From Mangifera indica (Eukaryota; Streptophyta; Magnoliopsida; Sapindales; Anacardiaceae), in assembly GCF_011075055.1 (NCBI RefSeq), contig NW_025401211.1, positions 1-64,000 of the forward strand: a DNA stretch of 64,000 nt, in the 5' to 3' direction. Of this stretch, positions 1 through 10,990 are shown one piece after another (position 1 is the stretch's first letter; each line of letters starts with the position of its first letter). The notes beneath the pieces are model-generated. The model saw nothing but the letters and a program-made list of their open reading frames with translations. It was not told where the DNA came from and made no database searches. Position numbers and translations under genes: made by a program.

Positions 1-154
1 CAAATTATATATCATTGAAAAAACATTCAAAGAGCTTTCTAAGGTATATAATGTTAACCACAACTCAATCGACAAGACATTCAAAACTAGCTTCAAATTT
101 TACTGGCAAAAATTGGAAATTGCAAAATCACACATTGTGAACAGTAACCCGAGG
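1..154 (-). mobile_element. Ty3/gypsy LTR (gypsy-0), left part, cut by the LINE and by the window edge
   Basis: Read on the minus strand, this matches the 3' part of the gypsy-1 LTR at about 12740-12896, including the stretch around 'CAATGATATATAATTTG' and the 'TTGAATGC' phrases. Its continuation is at 6049-6739 beyond the LINE. By alignment to the gypsy-1 LTR, about 115 bp of its 3' end lie to the left of the window. No coding sequence is present. Confidence 0.85.
140..154. repeat. LINE target-site duplication, left copy
   Basis: AACAGTAACCCGAGG occurs here and again at 6034-6048 immediately after the poly(A) run. It is a perfect 15-bp direct repeat. Removing the LINE and one copy restores a continuous gypsy LTR. 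Confidence 0.95.
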
Positions 155-852
155 TAAAATTTCTTTTAAGCCAGCCCCCTTTACTATGAAGTATCATCTC
201 TCTCTCTCTGAAAATGCTTTCCTATATCTCTAAAATCTCATCCATTTTTTTTTAGTTACTTCCACCCTTTGTCATCTCCTCTTTGGTTGGTGGACCTTCA
301 GGTACCGACTTTCTGATCCGATGACTCCACTGGTCACCAGCTCCTCCTTTCATGGTTATCTCTTTGTTTTTTTCAAACTCTCGGTTATCCTTCAATGTCT
401 TTAGTTTAGTTTTATTTGAATGTTGTATAACCTTTACCCTAGCTAAATCTTCCATTTTTTGTTTGTGTCCGTAGTCAAGTGTTATAAGTTTTTCTTCTTC
501 TTCTTGGCGGCTTTATCTTAGTTGGACTTTGTTTTGTTACTTCAAATTCAAATTTCCATTCACTTTCACAAGTTTCTTGGCGGTGTGTTTTGTTTTTCTT
601 TATCTTTGATTTGTTTTTTCATAAAAAAAAAGAGAAAATCAAATCTTGGTTGTTGTTTCTCCTACCCGTGACACGTGCATTGCTATTTGGTGAAAGCACA
701 ATGCTTTGATAAATTTTTTTAGTGGAGATTTCTTTTGATTGGGCATTGCCTGTTGTGCCAGGTTTAACTTTTTCCTTTGATGTGCTTTACTAAAGCTTTT
801 TTTTATTTTTCCCATGCAACGTTCTGTATTTTTGTTGGATAACGTGTAAACT
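155..852 (+). other. LINE 5' UTR
   Basis: About 700 bp precede the first ORF1-like reading frame. The stretch is T-rich, with a short CT microsatellite at about 199-211 and CTT-rich tracts near 490-505. No supported coding sequence. A 5' UTR carrying the internal promoter is expected for this family, but I cannot point to promoter elements. Confidence 0.6.
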
Positions 853-2250
853 ATGCTTGAAACTACCTTGCACCAAAATAGTAAGTCTTCTGCTAGCATG
901 GGAAAGTCATCTGAATCTGTTCCCTTTTTGTCTAAGTCTATGGATAATGCTAGAGAGAGGGAAAAGAAGGCTTTTTGGAATTCTCTCTTCACCTCAAAGA
1001 AATCAAATGCAAAGGTGGAGTTTTTTGAACCAAAAGGTAGAGATGCTATGGGGTGTATATGTGTTGCTCCTCCTCTAGAAGTTGCTGAACAAGGTGTAAT
1101 TAAGGAGAACATATGCAGTAGTAGGGTTCTTTCTTGGCAAAAACCGTCGTTCTTGACTATTAGAGATCTTTGGAGAAGATTTGGACCTCTTATGGCCTCA
1201 CAGATGTTATGACTTTCAGACAAGGTATTTTTATTCTTAAGTTTCAAGACCTTGATAGAGTTACTAGAGTTGTTGAAGAGGGACAACTAACTATTACAGG
1301 ACAACCGTTTCTTGTTAGGAAATGGTCTATAAAACCTCCCTACGTTGATTAATGATGTCAAGAGGTGGTTATTTGGGTTAGAATGTATGGCATCCCCCTT
1401 GGATTTTGGACTTTGAAAGGCCTCAGTTATATAGCAAGTGCTATTGGAAATATTCTTTATATGGATTCTATCACTGAAGAAGGAACAAGATTGGATTATG
1501 CAAGAATTTGTATTGAGATCAAGGTGGATACAGAATGCCCTGATTCTATTTGCCTATCTTTGTAGAATAGAGAATGCGTGGTAATTAATGTAGAATATAG
1601 CTGGAAATCTCTTAAATGCAATGGATGTCAATGCTTTGGACATTCCACTGCCAATTGTACCTTAGCAATTAAGCTAGGTGGCAACTTATCTTCACGTAAA
1701 ATATTGGAGGATGGGGTTGGAACTGTGTTATCTAAGAAGCTAAATGGGAAAGACAAAATGTTGTAAGAAGCTCAAGGCTATGACAAGAAAACAAAAGCAA
1801 GTTGGTGGAGATGCAAAAACCTTCAGTAGAGAATATGTTAACTTATAAGAGTAATAGATTCTCTACTCTAGCTATTAAGGAGTCTCATGAGCAAGATAAA
1901 GTAGGAATATTGTTAATGAGGAGAACCATGAGAATGCCAATAATGTTGCAATAACAAAAGGAAATAAGTCTGAGAGTGCAACCGACACAATAAAGGAGAT
2001 TTGTCAATTTATGGCAGTAAATGAAATTGTTCATGAGTATGATGAAGTTTCCATAAATACCATAAACAATGTAAATGGTGAGGAGGATCCAGATCAATGT
2101 GCCTCTCCAGCAATGGTCCCTTTTGATGGAAAACTTAAGGTGGATGAGATGGATTTTAAGAAGAAGGATGCTGACATGAAGAGTAGAAATTTGAGGAAGA
2201 AATTGGCAAAACAGAAGAAAACATTATCCTTTCTCCCCTTATCCAAATGA
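853..2250 (+). pseudogene. LINE ORF1 (gag-like, DUF4283 and CCHC zinc knuckle), degenerate
   Basis: In L1-type LINEs this product is an RNA-binding protein of the retrotransposition particle. A first frame runs from 853 to 1212. A -1-type shift near 1170 leads into a frame with a DUF4283-like segment (about 1170-1352; 'ILKFQDLDRV', 'FLVRKW'), then 'VIWVRMYGIPLGFW' (from 1365), then a zinc knuckle CxxCxxxxHxxxxC ('CNGCQCFGHSTANC', about 1617-1658). In-frame stops end the pieces at 1352, 1565 and 1766. A lysine-rich tail in another frame (2011-2250) ends in TGA, overlapping the ORF2 start codon. Domain order is typical of plant LINE ORF1. The copy is non-functional. Confidence 0.82.
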
Positions 2251-3114
2251 CCAAATTTGTATGTTGGAATATTAGGGGCCTTAATGCTCCTATCAAGCAA
2301 AGGGAAGTTAGACATTTCATTCTTCATAATAATATTGATTTCATGGCTGTGCTAGAGACTAAAGTAGGGAACAATAATTTAGTTAGAGTGAATGTAATAC
2401 TTTGAAGGATTAGGAGTATGACAACAATAATGTCTTATGCCCCAATGGGAGAATTTGGTTAGGGTGGAACAAAAAGGCTATTAGAATAGACATTAAAGAG
2501 AAGAATCCGCAATTCATTCATGGTGAGGCTTGGATCATGAAGGAGAATACTCATTGGCTATATCCATAGTGTATGGATTCAATCAATTGTTGGATAAAAG
2601 AAGTCTTATGAGAGAAATTGTTAAATATTCATATTAGATGGGTAAGAAGCTTTGGCTAATTATGGGTGATTTCAATGTGATCAGAGGTCCAGATGAAAAA
2701 ATTTGAGGGGCTTCGTAGGCAAATACGTATGGCGATGATTTAAACAATTATTGTAGAGAGGCCAATTTAGATGACCTTCAGTATATGGGGAACCGTCTCA
2801 CGTGGAGTAATTGTAGTGAAGGGCAAAGAAGAATAACTTGTAAATTGGATAGAGCTCTCGTCAATGAGTGTTGGAAAGATGTCTTTGCGAATTCTTTGGC
2901 CATCTTTCTCAACCTTTCTATCTCATATCACTCTCTTTTTATTGTGACTTGTGAGGGTAATGAAGAGAGGAGGAAGACCCCTTTTAAATCCTTTAACATG
3001 TGGGCGAAACATGAAAATTTCCTTAGTATTGTTAGGGAGACTTGGAAAGATGATTTTAGAGGCAGCCCTATGTTCAACCTTGTTAACAAACTCAAGAGAT
3101 TAAAAAAGAATTAA
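2247..3114 (+). pseudogene. LINE ORF2, AP-like endonuclease domain, degenerate
   Basis: Translation from ATG at 2247 begins 'MTKFVCWNIRGLNAP', the usual N-terminus of a plant LINE endonuclease, followed by 'AVLETKVG'. This domain nicks the target DNA to prime reverse transcription. Stops and frameshifts break it between about 2398 and 2780. The C-terminal part resumes at 2785 with 'RLTWSN' and 'KLDRALVN'. The motif normally read as S-D-H appears as 'SYHS', so a catalytic aspartate is lost. The ATG overlaps the ORF1-tail stop as ATGA (2247-2250). Confidence 0.85.
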
Positions 3115-3539
3115 AGAAGCTAAATAGGGATGGGTTTTGGAAAATTTCTGATTAGGTGGTAGAAGTTAAACATATGGTGGAGGATATTCAGAATAGACTT
3201 CATAACAACCTTTTTTGATGAAGACTTAGCTAGGGAAGAAAAGGTTTGGTTGGAGAAATATAGAAGTCTAAGTTGGGCGGAAGAATCTTTGGCTTGCCAA
3301 AAGCAAAGTCTATTGGCTCAAAGAAAGGGATCAAAATACTAAATTTCTTCAAATGCATTAAAGCTTATAGGAATATAAATTCTATTAAAAGTGTGTGCTA
3401 TGAAGATGGAACTTTTGTGTGAGTGTCATGGGAGATGTGAATAAGGAATTTGTTAACTACTTCAAGAAGGTACTCAACTCTTTGGCTTCATGTAATCCTA
3501 ATAGTGAGAAGATTAAAAGGTTAGTTACTTTCTAAATAG

Positions 3540-4759
3540 AGCTTCAAGATAGAGAGACCATAATTAATGATGTGAAAGAGGATGAAATCAAATCTACCAT
3601 CTTTGCCATGGATAACAATAAGGCTCCCAGCCCAGATGGTTATGGTGCTTATTTTTTTAAGGTAGCTTCGGAGGTTGTATGAAGTGATATGGTTAAAGCA
3701 ATTAAACACTTCTTCTCCTCGGGTCATCTTCTTAGAGAGGTAAATTGCACTATCCTTGCACTTATTCCTAAGGTTGCTAACCCTTCTCTTTGCAAGGACT
3801 ATAGGTCTATAGCATGCTACAATACAATTTACAAATGCATCTCCAAAATTCTTACTAACCGCCTCAAAGTGATTCTCCCTAATTTCATTGATAAAGCCCA
3901 AGGTGCCTTTGTGGGTGGATGGAACATTGGTGAAAACATTATGCTTTGTCAAGACCTTATGCACAACTATCACAAAATTAGAAAAGATAAGAAGTGTGCT
4001 ATGAAGATAGACCTTATGAAGGCCTATAACTTGGTGCATTGGGAGTTTATTCTTGCAATCCTTAAAACTATTGGCATTCTTGATAAATTCATTGGCTGGA
4101 TAAAAAGTTGTATCATGTCCCTTTTTTTCTCCTTGGGTATCAATAGTGAATTAGTAGGTTTCTTCAAGAGCTTTTATGGTTTAAGACAAGGGGACCCAAT
4201 TTCCCCTTATCTCTTTGTCATCTCGATGGAGGTTCTTTCTCGATTACTTGGGGAACTCAAGAATAACCCCTCTTTTGGCCATTATTGGAAATGTAAGAAG
4301 AACAATATAACTCACTTATGTTTTGCCGATGATCTTATCTTGTTTTGTAGAGCGGATAGTGATTTTATCTCCCTTATGAAAAACTCTCTTATCCTCTTCC
4401 ATAAATGGTCCGGGATTCAAATGAACCTTGCTAAAAGTAATATCTTCCTTTCCGGAGTATCTCAAGAGGAAAAGCTTAATGTCTCGGCAATTATCAATAT
4501 AGAAGTGAGTGAATTTCCATTCAAATATTTGGGCGTACCAATCACTTCTTTAAAACTCAAAGGTAGTGATTGCAAGCTGTTTATTCACAAGATTGTTGGG
4601 AGAATAACCATGTGGCATAGCAAGTTCCTATCCTATGCAGGTAGACTTATCCTTATAAAGGCCATCTTTTTTAGCATCCAAGTGTATTGGTCTTCCATTT
4701 TTATTCTCCCATCAGGTGTCCATAAAGAGATTGACGAAATTCTAAGGGTGTTTCTTTAG
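3540..4759 (+). pseudogene. LINE ORF2, reverse transcriptase domain
   Basis: The best-preserved part of the LINE is an open stretch of 356 codons (3689-4759), with more RT sequence upstream from about 3540 interrupted by a TGA near 3680. Visible RT landmarks are 'ALIPKV', 'DYRSIACYN', motif A 'MKIDLMKAYN' (active-site Asp kept; the usual D of YD is N), 'GLRQGDPISPYLF' and catalytic 'FADD' (about 4323-4334), then 'YLGVPI'. It would make cDNA at the nicked target. The frame ends at a TAG (4757-4759), after which homology continues, so this stop is a mutation rather than the natural end. Confidence 0.92.
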
Positions 4760-5745
4760 GGTGGTGCTTCTATGGATGGTAAAAAAACCAAAGTCATTTG
4801 GGATGAGGTTTGTGTTCCGAAAATGGAGGGTGGCTTAGGTATAATGAAAAGTAAATCATGATATAAAGCTATCATTATTAAGAACATGTGGAAAATCCTC
4901 CTTGACAATAATAATTTGTTTTAGGTGGAATGGGTTAAAGCCAACAAGCTAAAAGGTAAATGTTTTTGGGAAATAAAACTTAATGGTGAGAGTTCTTGGG
5001 TTTGGAGGAAAATTTTAGGCGTAAGAGAGCTAATGAAGCCTAAGTTCAAGAAAATCATTGGCAATGGAGAAAACACTTTTTTTTGGCATGATAATTGGCA
5101 CCCTTGTAGACCGTTGCTTGACAAATATGGCCCCCAAGTTATCTATCATTCAAGTAACCTTAAGCACACATTAGTTAAGGAAGTAGTCATTGGTCATAGG
5201 TAGAGATGGTCGGTGGCCACTTTGTGTCACCTTTCAAAGATAAAGGAATCACTACCTTGTTGCCTAACGGGAGGGGAGGACTCCCTAATTTAGACCCCTA
5301 ACTCGACATCTTCTCTATCAAATCGGCTTGGGAAGTGATTCACCTTAGGAGAGAAAGGGTTTCTTGGCACAACCTTTTTTGGTTCAAAAGACATTTTCTA
5401 AGGCATTCTTTCATTACTTGGTTGGGTATTAGAGGCAAACTTATGACAAAGGATAAATTAGTAAGAATAGGCCTTGTCTCTCATAATGTGTGCCCTTTAT
5501 GAAATGAGGAACCGAAAAGCATGGATCATCATTTTTTTAACTGCACTTTTAGCTCTCAAATCTGGAATGAGGTACTTAATCTTTGTCATCTAAATCTCAA
5601 TCCTCTACCTTGGGTCTCTTTAGTTGAGGACTTAGCTAGACATTGGAAGGAAGACAACTTCAAGAATATTGTGAGTAAATTATGTTTTGGTGTAACCATC
5701 TATTACATTTGGAAGGTTAGGAATGACATTTGCTTTGGATGAGTT
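4760..5745 (+). pseudogene. LINE ORF2 C-terminal region with zf-RVT-like domain, degenerate
   Basis: This continues ORF2 after the premature stop. Pieces include 'VIWDEVC' near 4797, a 92-codon piece 4925-5203 ('FFWHDNWH'), then 'FSIKSAWEVI' near 5310 and a zf-RVT-like part to 5742 ('MDHHFFNCTFS', 'TIYYIWKVRND'). In plant LINEs the zf-RVT region lies at the C-terminus of ORF2. Several TAG and TGA codons and frame changes interrupt it. Confidence 0.82.
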
Positions 5746-6033
5746 GGACTATCCAAGGAGAGAGTAATTATGCTTATAAAGGAATGTGTTAGAGAATGGA
5801 TGGCTTACTTGGATAATGTTAGCAAGTCTAATGAAAATGAGTCCATCGCCAACAATTGGGTGTTGTATTCCCATTAGTGTGTTTCTATTGGGTTACTTAA
5901 GTCTTTTGGCATAACCCAAGGACTTGTCCTAAGTATGCTTTGTCCTAGGCTTAATCTAGGGGTTTTGCCTAGATAAGCCTTTGTACATTCTCCTTCTCTT
6001 TGGTATAAAAATATTAATTACCAAAAAAAAAAA
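5746..6033 (+). other. LINE 3' UTR and poly(A) tail
   Basis: Non-coding tail of the LINE. It ends with 'TATAAAAATATTAATTACC' followed by the A-run at 6023-6033, whose last bases merge with the TSD. The A-tail abutting the TSD supports target-primed insertion. Confidence 0.85.
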
Positions 6034-6048
6034 AACAGTAACCCGAGG
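6034..6048. repeat. LINE target-site duplication, right copy
   Basis: Perfect copy of 140-154, directly after the poly(A) run. Confidence 0.95.
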
Positions 6049-6739
6049 CATACAATACGCATTCAAGTCTTCACACTTTAGATTTCAAAGGAAACAAGAA
6101 AAATAACCAAGGTATAAAGGAAATTCCACCAACCTTGGGGTCTTCCACCAAGAATGAATTAGATAAAAGAAAATAGAGAAAGCCAACAAAGCATTGCTTC
6201 AAACTTTCATTACATCAAATTGTCTAAACTCTTACAAAAGCATGACCACCTTTTATATAGGGAAGAAGTGGCAGCAAAATGGACTTTCCAATACAAAATC
6301 TATAAACTTTTTTAATACAAAAATCCTTTGAATTAAGCTACGCCATACCTTTTAGTTGCTAAAGACAAAAAGTGAATTGTCTTTTCCCTAAATCTAGGAA
6401 CCATGTCTCCTAGCTTTGCAACTAAGTTTCTATCTAGTTATAAGCCAACTAAATACACAAGTTTGAGTTAAAATGGGCTTCAAAAGAGTTTCGGGCAGAT
6501 TGGGCTTGGAAAGGCACCATGTGAAGCTTATTTTAGGTTAAAAGAGCAAACTACTCAAGTGATTCTTGAGTCCGACTAATAAGGTTAAACCCAAAAGTAA
6601 AGTTGGGCCAAAATTAAAGGTGCAATGCTTCCTTTGGCTTGGATTTGCTAGAACTTTATTTCTCTTGGCTTCAAAGGCTGTATGGAGACTTGAGGATGGC
6701 TTGGAACCCAAAAATGGCAATGAAGCCATGTATGCATCA
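6049..6739 (-). mobile_element. Ty3/gypsy LTR (gypsy-0), right part
   Basis: Minus-strand continuation of 1-154. It matches the gypsy-1 LTR in reverse, ending at 6739 with 'GCATCA', the complement of the family's LTR start TGATG(T). No polypurine tract follows on the outside, so this is either the 5' LTR of an element extending left of the window or a solo LTR. It lies inside copia-2 sequence. Confidence 0.82.
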
Positions 6740-6995
6740 CATTTGATCAAAATCAAACTAGCATATATCAAAAAAACTTAAACAAAAGTTCATGAATCAT
6801 CACTCAATATTTCAACACAGTGTTCATTGTATAAGATACTTAACAAATCATGCAACAACACGATTACAAATTATCTTTTTCAATTTTATCCAGTCTTGAT
6901 TAATTCAATTACATACAATCAACATATAAAATTACCCAAAACTAACAACAACTATAGTTTTCATGAAAATATGTTAAATGGTGGCTTTGATACCA
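6740..6995 (-). mobile_element. Copia-2 internal fragment next to its primer binding site
   Basis: About 250 bp that resemble, in reverse, the untranslated leader of copia-1 near 25470-25690. The minus-strand tRNA-Met-type primer site lies at 6983-6995. The rest of copia-2 is displaced by the gypsy-0 LTR and presumably lies left of the window. No coding sequence. Confidence 0.7.
6983..6995 (-). promoter_or_regulatory. Copia-2 primer binding site
   Basis: The complement reads TGGTATCAAAGCC, one mismatch from the common plant retrotransposon primer site TGGTATCAGAGCC, complementary to the initiator tRNA-Met 3' end. It fixes the orientation: 5' LTR to the right, coding to the left. Confidence 0.8.
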
Positions 6996-6997
6996 CA

Positions 6998-8841
6998 ATA
7001 GGCTTTTAAGGCATCAATAACTAGTAGTGCAATAAAATTTAAAATATTAAAAATCAAACAAGTCTGGAAAACCCTAAATAAGATACCCATTTTAAACATA
7101 TCTTCATGAATATACAAAACACTCATAGTGTGTTTTGTATATTATACCTGTTTTTTAAGGGCTCTTTCAACCTTCACGTAGTTAAATAACGTACACTATC
7201 TAATCCACATGAGGCGTGGCAGAGCACAAACAAACTAAGGAAACTAGGCAAAAAGGTTATTAGGGCTTTTGACTGGACTTTTGACGTTCATAGGAAGAGA
7301 GAAACAAAGGGAATGACAGCTAGGTTGTTTTCTTTATATATTTTTGTGTTTTTCATGCAAAAAGTTCATGCCTTTTATTTTTGCAGGTGTTTGAGCACTG
7401 TTGGAATTCTAAGTGCACACGACACCATCAACATACATGCACCATTGTCATGAAAGAATGCAAAGCCAACATATCTCAAGACCATTTGCACTACTGGCAC
7501 ACATAAATGTGCCGACTAGCATGGCCAAGGCTTGGTGGCCTTGTTTGCAAGTTTGGAATTCAAATATGTGCTGATTAGCATAACCATGCATTGCACAGCT
7601 AGCACACATTTGTGTACTAGCTAGCATGGCCATTTATTACATGGTATCAACTGACATCATGCATTTGTATGGTCGACACCATCACAGCAAGTGCATGGCA
7701 AGCAATTGGTTAAAACATGATTAAGCTAGATCCTCTTAACCCATTAGCAAACCCAGTCTATTTTTGGTCTCTTTCTTAGCCTTGAACACCAAGATTTTTA
7801 ATAAACAATTCATTCCTCTAAGTTTGATTCAACTCCTTATGCATGTGACCCATAAGCTTTCTATCAAGCTAATAGTGTCCAAATTCAAGGTGAATCTAGA
7901 CATAAACCAAGATTGGCCTTTAGTAAAGCATCATGGCTACTTGAATGATAGAGTGTCTATAGACATCTTTTAAGCTTTTTACAACATCATAGTTACATGC
8001 AATTCAATCCGTTCATCAATCAATATCTCTCAAGACTAAGACATAGAAATGTATTTACCTCAGTGATTCCTCTGTTTGAACTGATACACATCAATGACTA
8101 ACACGGGTTAGACTATAACCTTATCCCACCGTGGCCACAAATTCAAGCAGTCATAGATATTTTTCAATATTCTCGTTTGAGATATCTTCTCATGTGAGAT
8201 GTCTTCTCCTATGCTTAAAAGTGATAAATATTTTATTAATTAATCATAAACTCTATGTATCTTACAATATGGTCAATTATTATCTTTATAATTACCCCAA
8301 TTATGATGGCATATTAGATAACGTTAAATTATATGATCCTTACATGAGATAGTCTGGCAACATCAAGTCAAAGGATCATATGCATCTATAGTGTTCAGAG
8401 GATTTATTCCATAGACATTAGAGTAATCATCCATATGGATATCTTCTAGTTGAGTTAGTTTGATGAACATGTCTATAACGTGCACCTATGTGTTATACTA
8501 AGTTGTCTATAATAGCTTCGACACATGAAAATTGTCGTTACTCTTTGTAGGGTTACTCAACACTATAATAATCTCATCATCATTGCACGTGCCCTTATTC
8601 ATTACGATGTCGGGATTATGAACGTTTCTAAAATAGCCACTTAATATGTATATAGGGTTCTCATGATTAGTCATTTGATCCCCTCGTACAGTTCTACCAT
8701 TTTAAAGGCATTTTATTTATACTATCATATAAATAAACAATATATGAATAGAATAACAACTAATCCTTTTGTTAATGATTAAAATAAAAATTACATTCAC
8801 AAATGGCAAATTCAATTGGCTTTAGGGCACCTACCCTAGCA
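6998..8841 (-). mobile_element. Copia-2 5' LTR
   Basis: Minus-strand LTR of about 1.84 kb between the primer site and a start at about 8841, where the complement reads TGCTAGGGTAGGTGCC. This aligns base for base in length with the copia-1 LTR start (TATTAAGGTATATGCC at 10439). The part 7760-8828 is a diverged copy of 9430-10427. A hairpin lies at 7110-7142. No coding sequence beyond chance ORFs. Confidence 0.75.
7110..7142. promoter_or_regulatory. Hairpin in copia LTR
   Basis: The arms ATATACAAAACACT and AGTGTGTTTTGTATAT are nearly perfect inverted repeats. The copia-1 5' LTR has a weaker version ('AAAACACTAATAAGGTGTTTT') at about 25816-25837, so the feature is conserved in the family. A role in RNA 3'-end formation or packaging is only a guess. 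Confidence 0.5.
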
Positions 8842-10439
8842 CAGATGATGTTGAGTTTTGAAAAGTTAAGTATGGAAAGAGGGCACACACTTGTGTTCCA
8901 AAAGTAACATGTCTATGTGTATTTAAAGTTACACATGGGGATAGCTCATGATGAATGATGCCCATCTTCACATGGCTTGAGATTGAATGAGATCTGACCT
9001 TCGAGAGTTGATGCCTTGGTATCCATACGGAGCACGAACACCTAAGAAGAAATCCAAGTAAAAGCTTGTAAGGCTTCGAGAAAAACAAAAAACCTGTGAC
9101 TAGGATTTTTTTCTATGTAAGTGTTATATTTTTTGTTGTAACTCTAACAAATGCTTTTATATGTATCGATGCCTACGTTCAGTAAGGATTTTATCCAAAC
9201 TTGGCATCCTCAAACCATGCACAAGTAAACATGTAAACATACACAATCGGCATATTTCAAACCATACACAAGTGGCACATATATTGTGCCACTTGACATG
9301 ATCTTATGCCTTGCATGGTTGGACAAAAATTTGTCAAGTCATGCCATGCTTATTTAATTTGTATGGTGCTAGGTGGCATCATGCATACTAAGGTTTACCT
9401 TGGTCAAAGTATGATCAACAAATTCTCTTTTTCCTTAAACACTAAAATTATCATCAAATAATCTTCATCTCTAAGTTCGAATCAACCCCTATATGTGAAT
9501 AACCTATAAGCTTTTTATTAAACTAGTGGTGTCAGAATTCATCGAATTCAGACACAAATCAAGATTGGCTTCTAGCAAAGCATAATGGCCACCTGGATGA
9601 TAAAGTATTAGTGGACATTTCTTAAGCTTTTATAACATCACAATTACGTGTAATTCAAACTTTTTATCCACCGATATTGCTCGAGGCTGAGACATATAAA
9701 TGTGCCTAATATGGATTAGGCTACAACTTCATCTACTATAGCCATATATTCAAGTTGTCATGGATGTCCTTTAATATTCTCATGTGAGATATCTTTTCTT
9801 ATGCTCAGGAGTGACGAATCTTTTATTAATCAATCATAGCCTATGCTCATGGATCTTATGCTTATGGATCTTAGATATGGCAGATTACTACCTTTATAGT
9901 TACCCTAATTACAGCGGCACGTTGGATAATGACAAACCATTTCAATCTTTGCACGAGACAATCTAGCGACCTTAAGTCAAAGTATCACATTCATTTATGG
10001 TATTTAAAAAATTTATTCCATAGACATTGGAGCAACTATCCATATGGATATCCTCTAGTTGGGTTAATCCAATGAACATATCTACAATGTGAACCTATGT
10101 GTTACACTAAGCTATCTACATTAGCTTCGACATGTGAGAATTTTCGTCACTTTTAGTCAATCGCTTAACACTATGATAATCTCATCATTATTACATGTGT
10201 CTTAGTGATGTCGAGATTACGAACATGTCTAAAATGGCCACTAAAAGTGTATATAGGGTTCCCGCGATTAGTCATCTAATGCTTTCTTCATAGTTCTACC
10301 ATTATAAGGGCATGCTATTCGCAAGCATATAAACAGATAACATATGAATTGAATAACAATAAATCCTTTATTAATTATTAATATAAAATTACATTTACAA
10401 ATGTCAAATTCGATTGGCTCTAAGGCATATACCTTAATA
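8842..10439 (-). mobile_element. Copia-1 3' LTR, 3' end displaced by copia-2
   Basis: Minus-strand LTR with its start at 10439, directly beyond a polypurine tract. It shares 9430-10427 with the copia-2 LTR, and parts such as 8965-9010 and 9050-9280 with the copia-1 5' LTR at 25867-26184. The 3' end of the LTR is not seen, because copia-2 begins at 8841. No coding sequence. Confidence 0.75.
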
Positions 10440-10440
10440 A

Positions 10441-10450
10441 TCTCCTACTT
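10441..10450 (-). promoter_or_regulatory. Copia-1 polypurine tract
   Basis: The complement reads AAGTAGGAGA immediately before the 3' LTR. The same type of tract (AAGTGGGAGA) usually precedes plant copia 3' LTRs. It primes plus-strand DNA synthesis. Confidence 0.7.
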
Positions 10451-10890
10451 GCATTATAGCTAATCGGTTATATATCTAATACCGAGCTTGGTATATGTCT
10501 ATCATGCTTTTGCTACAACAAAGGTTTATGAGTCAACCAAATTGTCATTTGTATCAATCCTTGCTATATGTATGTCACCTAGTTATATAATCTCTTAGAT
10601 CAGGTGATATCGTCTAAGTATGTGTTTGGATCTCTTATAAGAGTATGACTCTTATACTTGAGCAATCGCTCCATTGTTATCACAATAGAGCTTAATTACC
10701 TCAGTGATACTCAGAACCACTCCAACTTCAATAACAAACTTCTTGATCCACACAACCTCTTTTATTGCTTTTAGAAGGGCAATATACTTGGACTCTATTA
10801 TAGAATTAGCCATTATACTTTGCTTAGAGTTTTTCTCACTAACTGCATCACCATTCGAACAAAACATAAACCTTGATTGGAATTTGTAAT
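10451..10890 (-). pseudogene. Copia-1 RNase H domain, degenerate
   Basis: On the minus strand this reads as the C-terminal RNase H part of a copia polyprotein: 'SKQSIMANSIIESKYIAL', 'EVVWIKKF' and 'LYCDNNGAIA' (about 10652-10867), followed by a degraded tail with several stops toward 10451. RNase H removes template RNA during reverse transcription. Plant copia usually has 'ANSTTEAEY' and 'CDN.GAI', so the signature Asp of 'CDN' is kept. Neighbouring minus-strand RT remnants belong to the same polyprotein. Confidence 0.88.
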
Positions 10891-10990
10891 TATCTTGATC
10901 ATTTTGGAAACTGACATCACTATAGTCTCTTATAGTGAGTTCAAATTCCCCTTCATAAACTAAGAATACATCCCTAGTTTAGGATATTTT

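Larger units (their letters stand above)
155..6033 (+). mobile_element. Full-length but degenerate L1-type LINE
   Basis: This is a non-LTR retrotransposon of about 5.9 kb, bounded by a perfect 15-bp TSD and ending in a run of A (6023-6033, running on into the TSD). The order is 5' UTR, ORF1 with a DUF4283-like and a CCHC domain, then ORF2 with an AP-type endonuclease, reverse transcriptase and a C-terminal zf-RVT-like region. Such elements copy themselves by target-primed reverse transcription in the nucleus. Both reading frames carry many stops and frameshifts, so the copy is dead. The intact ends show full-length insertion without 5' truncation, which is less common for LINEs. Confidence 0.93.

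Noticed and set aside
639..1286. Minus-strand ORF of 215 codons.
   Set aside because: Antisense to the LINE 5' UTR and ORF1, which is supported by domain motifs on the plus strand. No recognisable protein.
3521..4039. Minus-strand ORF of 172 codons.
   Set aside because: Antisense shadow of the LINE reverse transcriptase.
7448..10889. Several plus- and minus-strand ORFs of 60-85 codons in the copia LTRs.
   Set aside because: They lie in LTR sequence or antisense to copia RNase H, have no motifs, and are expected by chance in DNA of this length.
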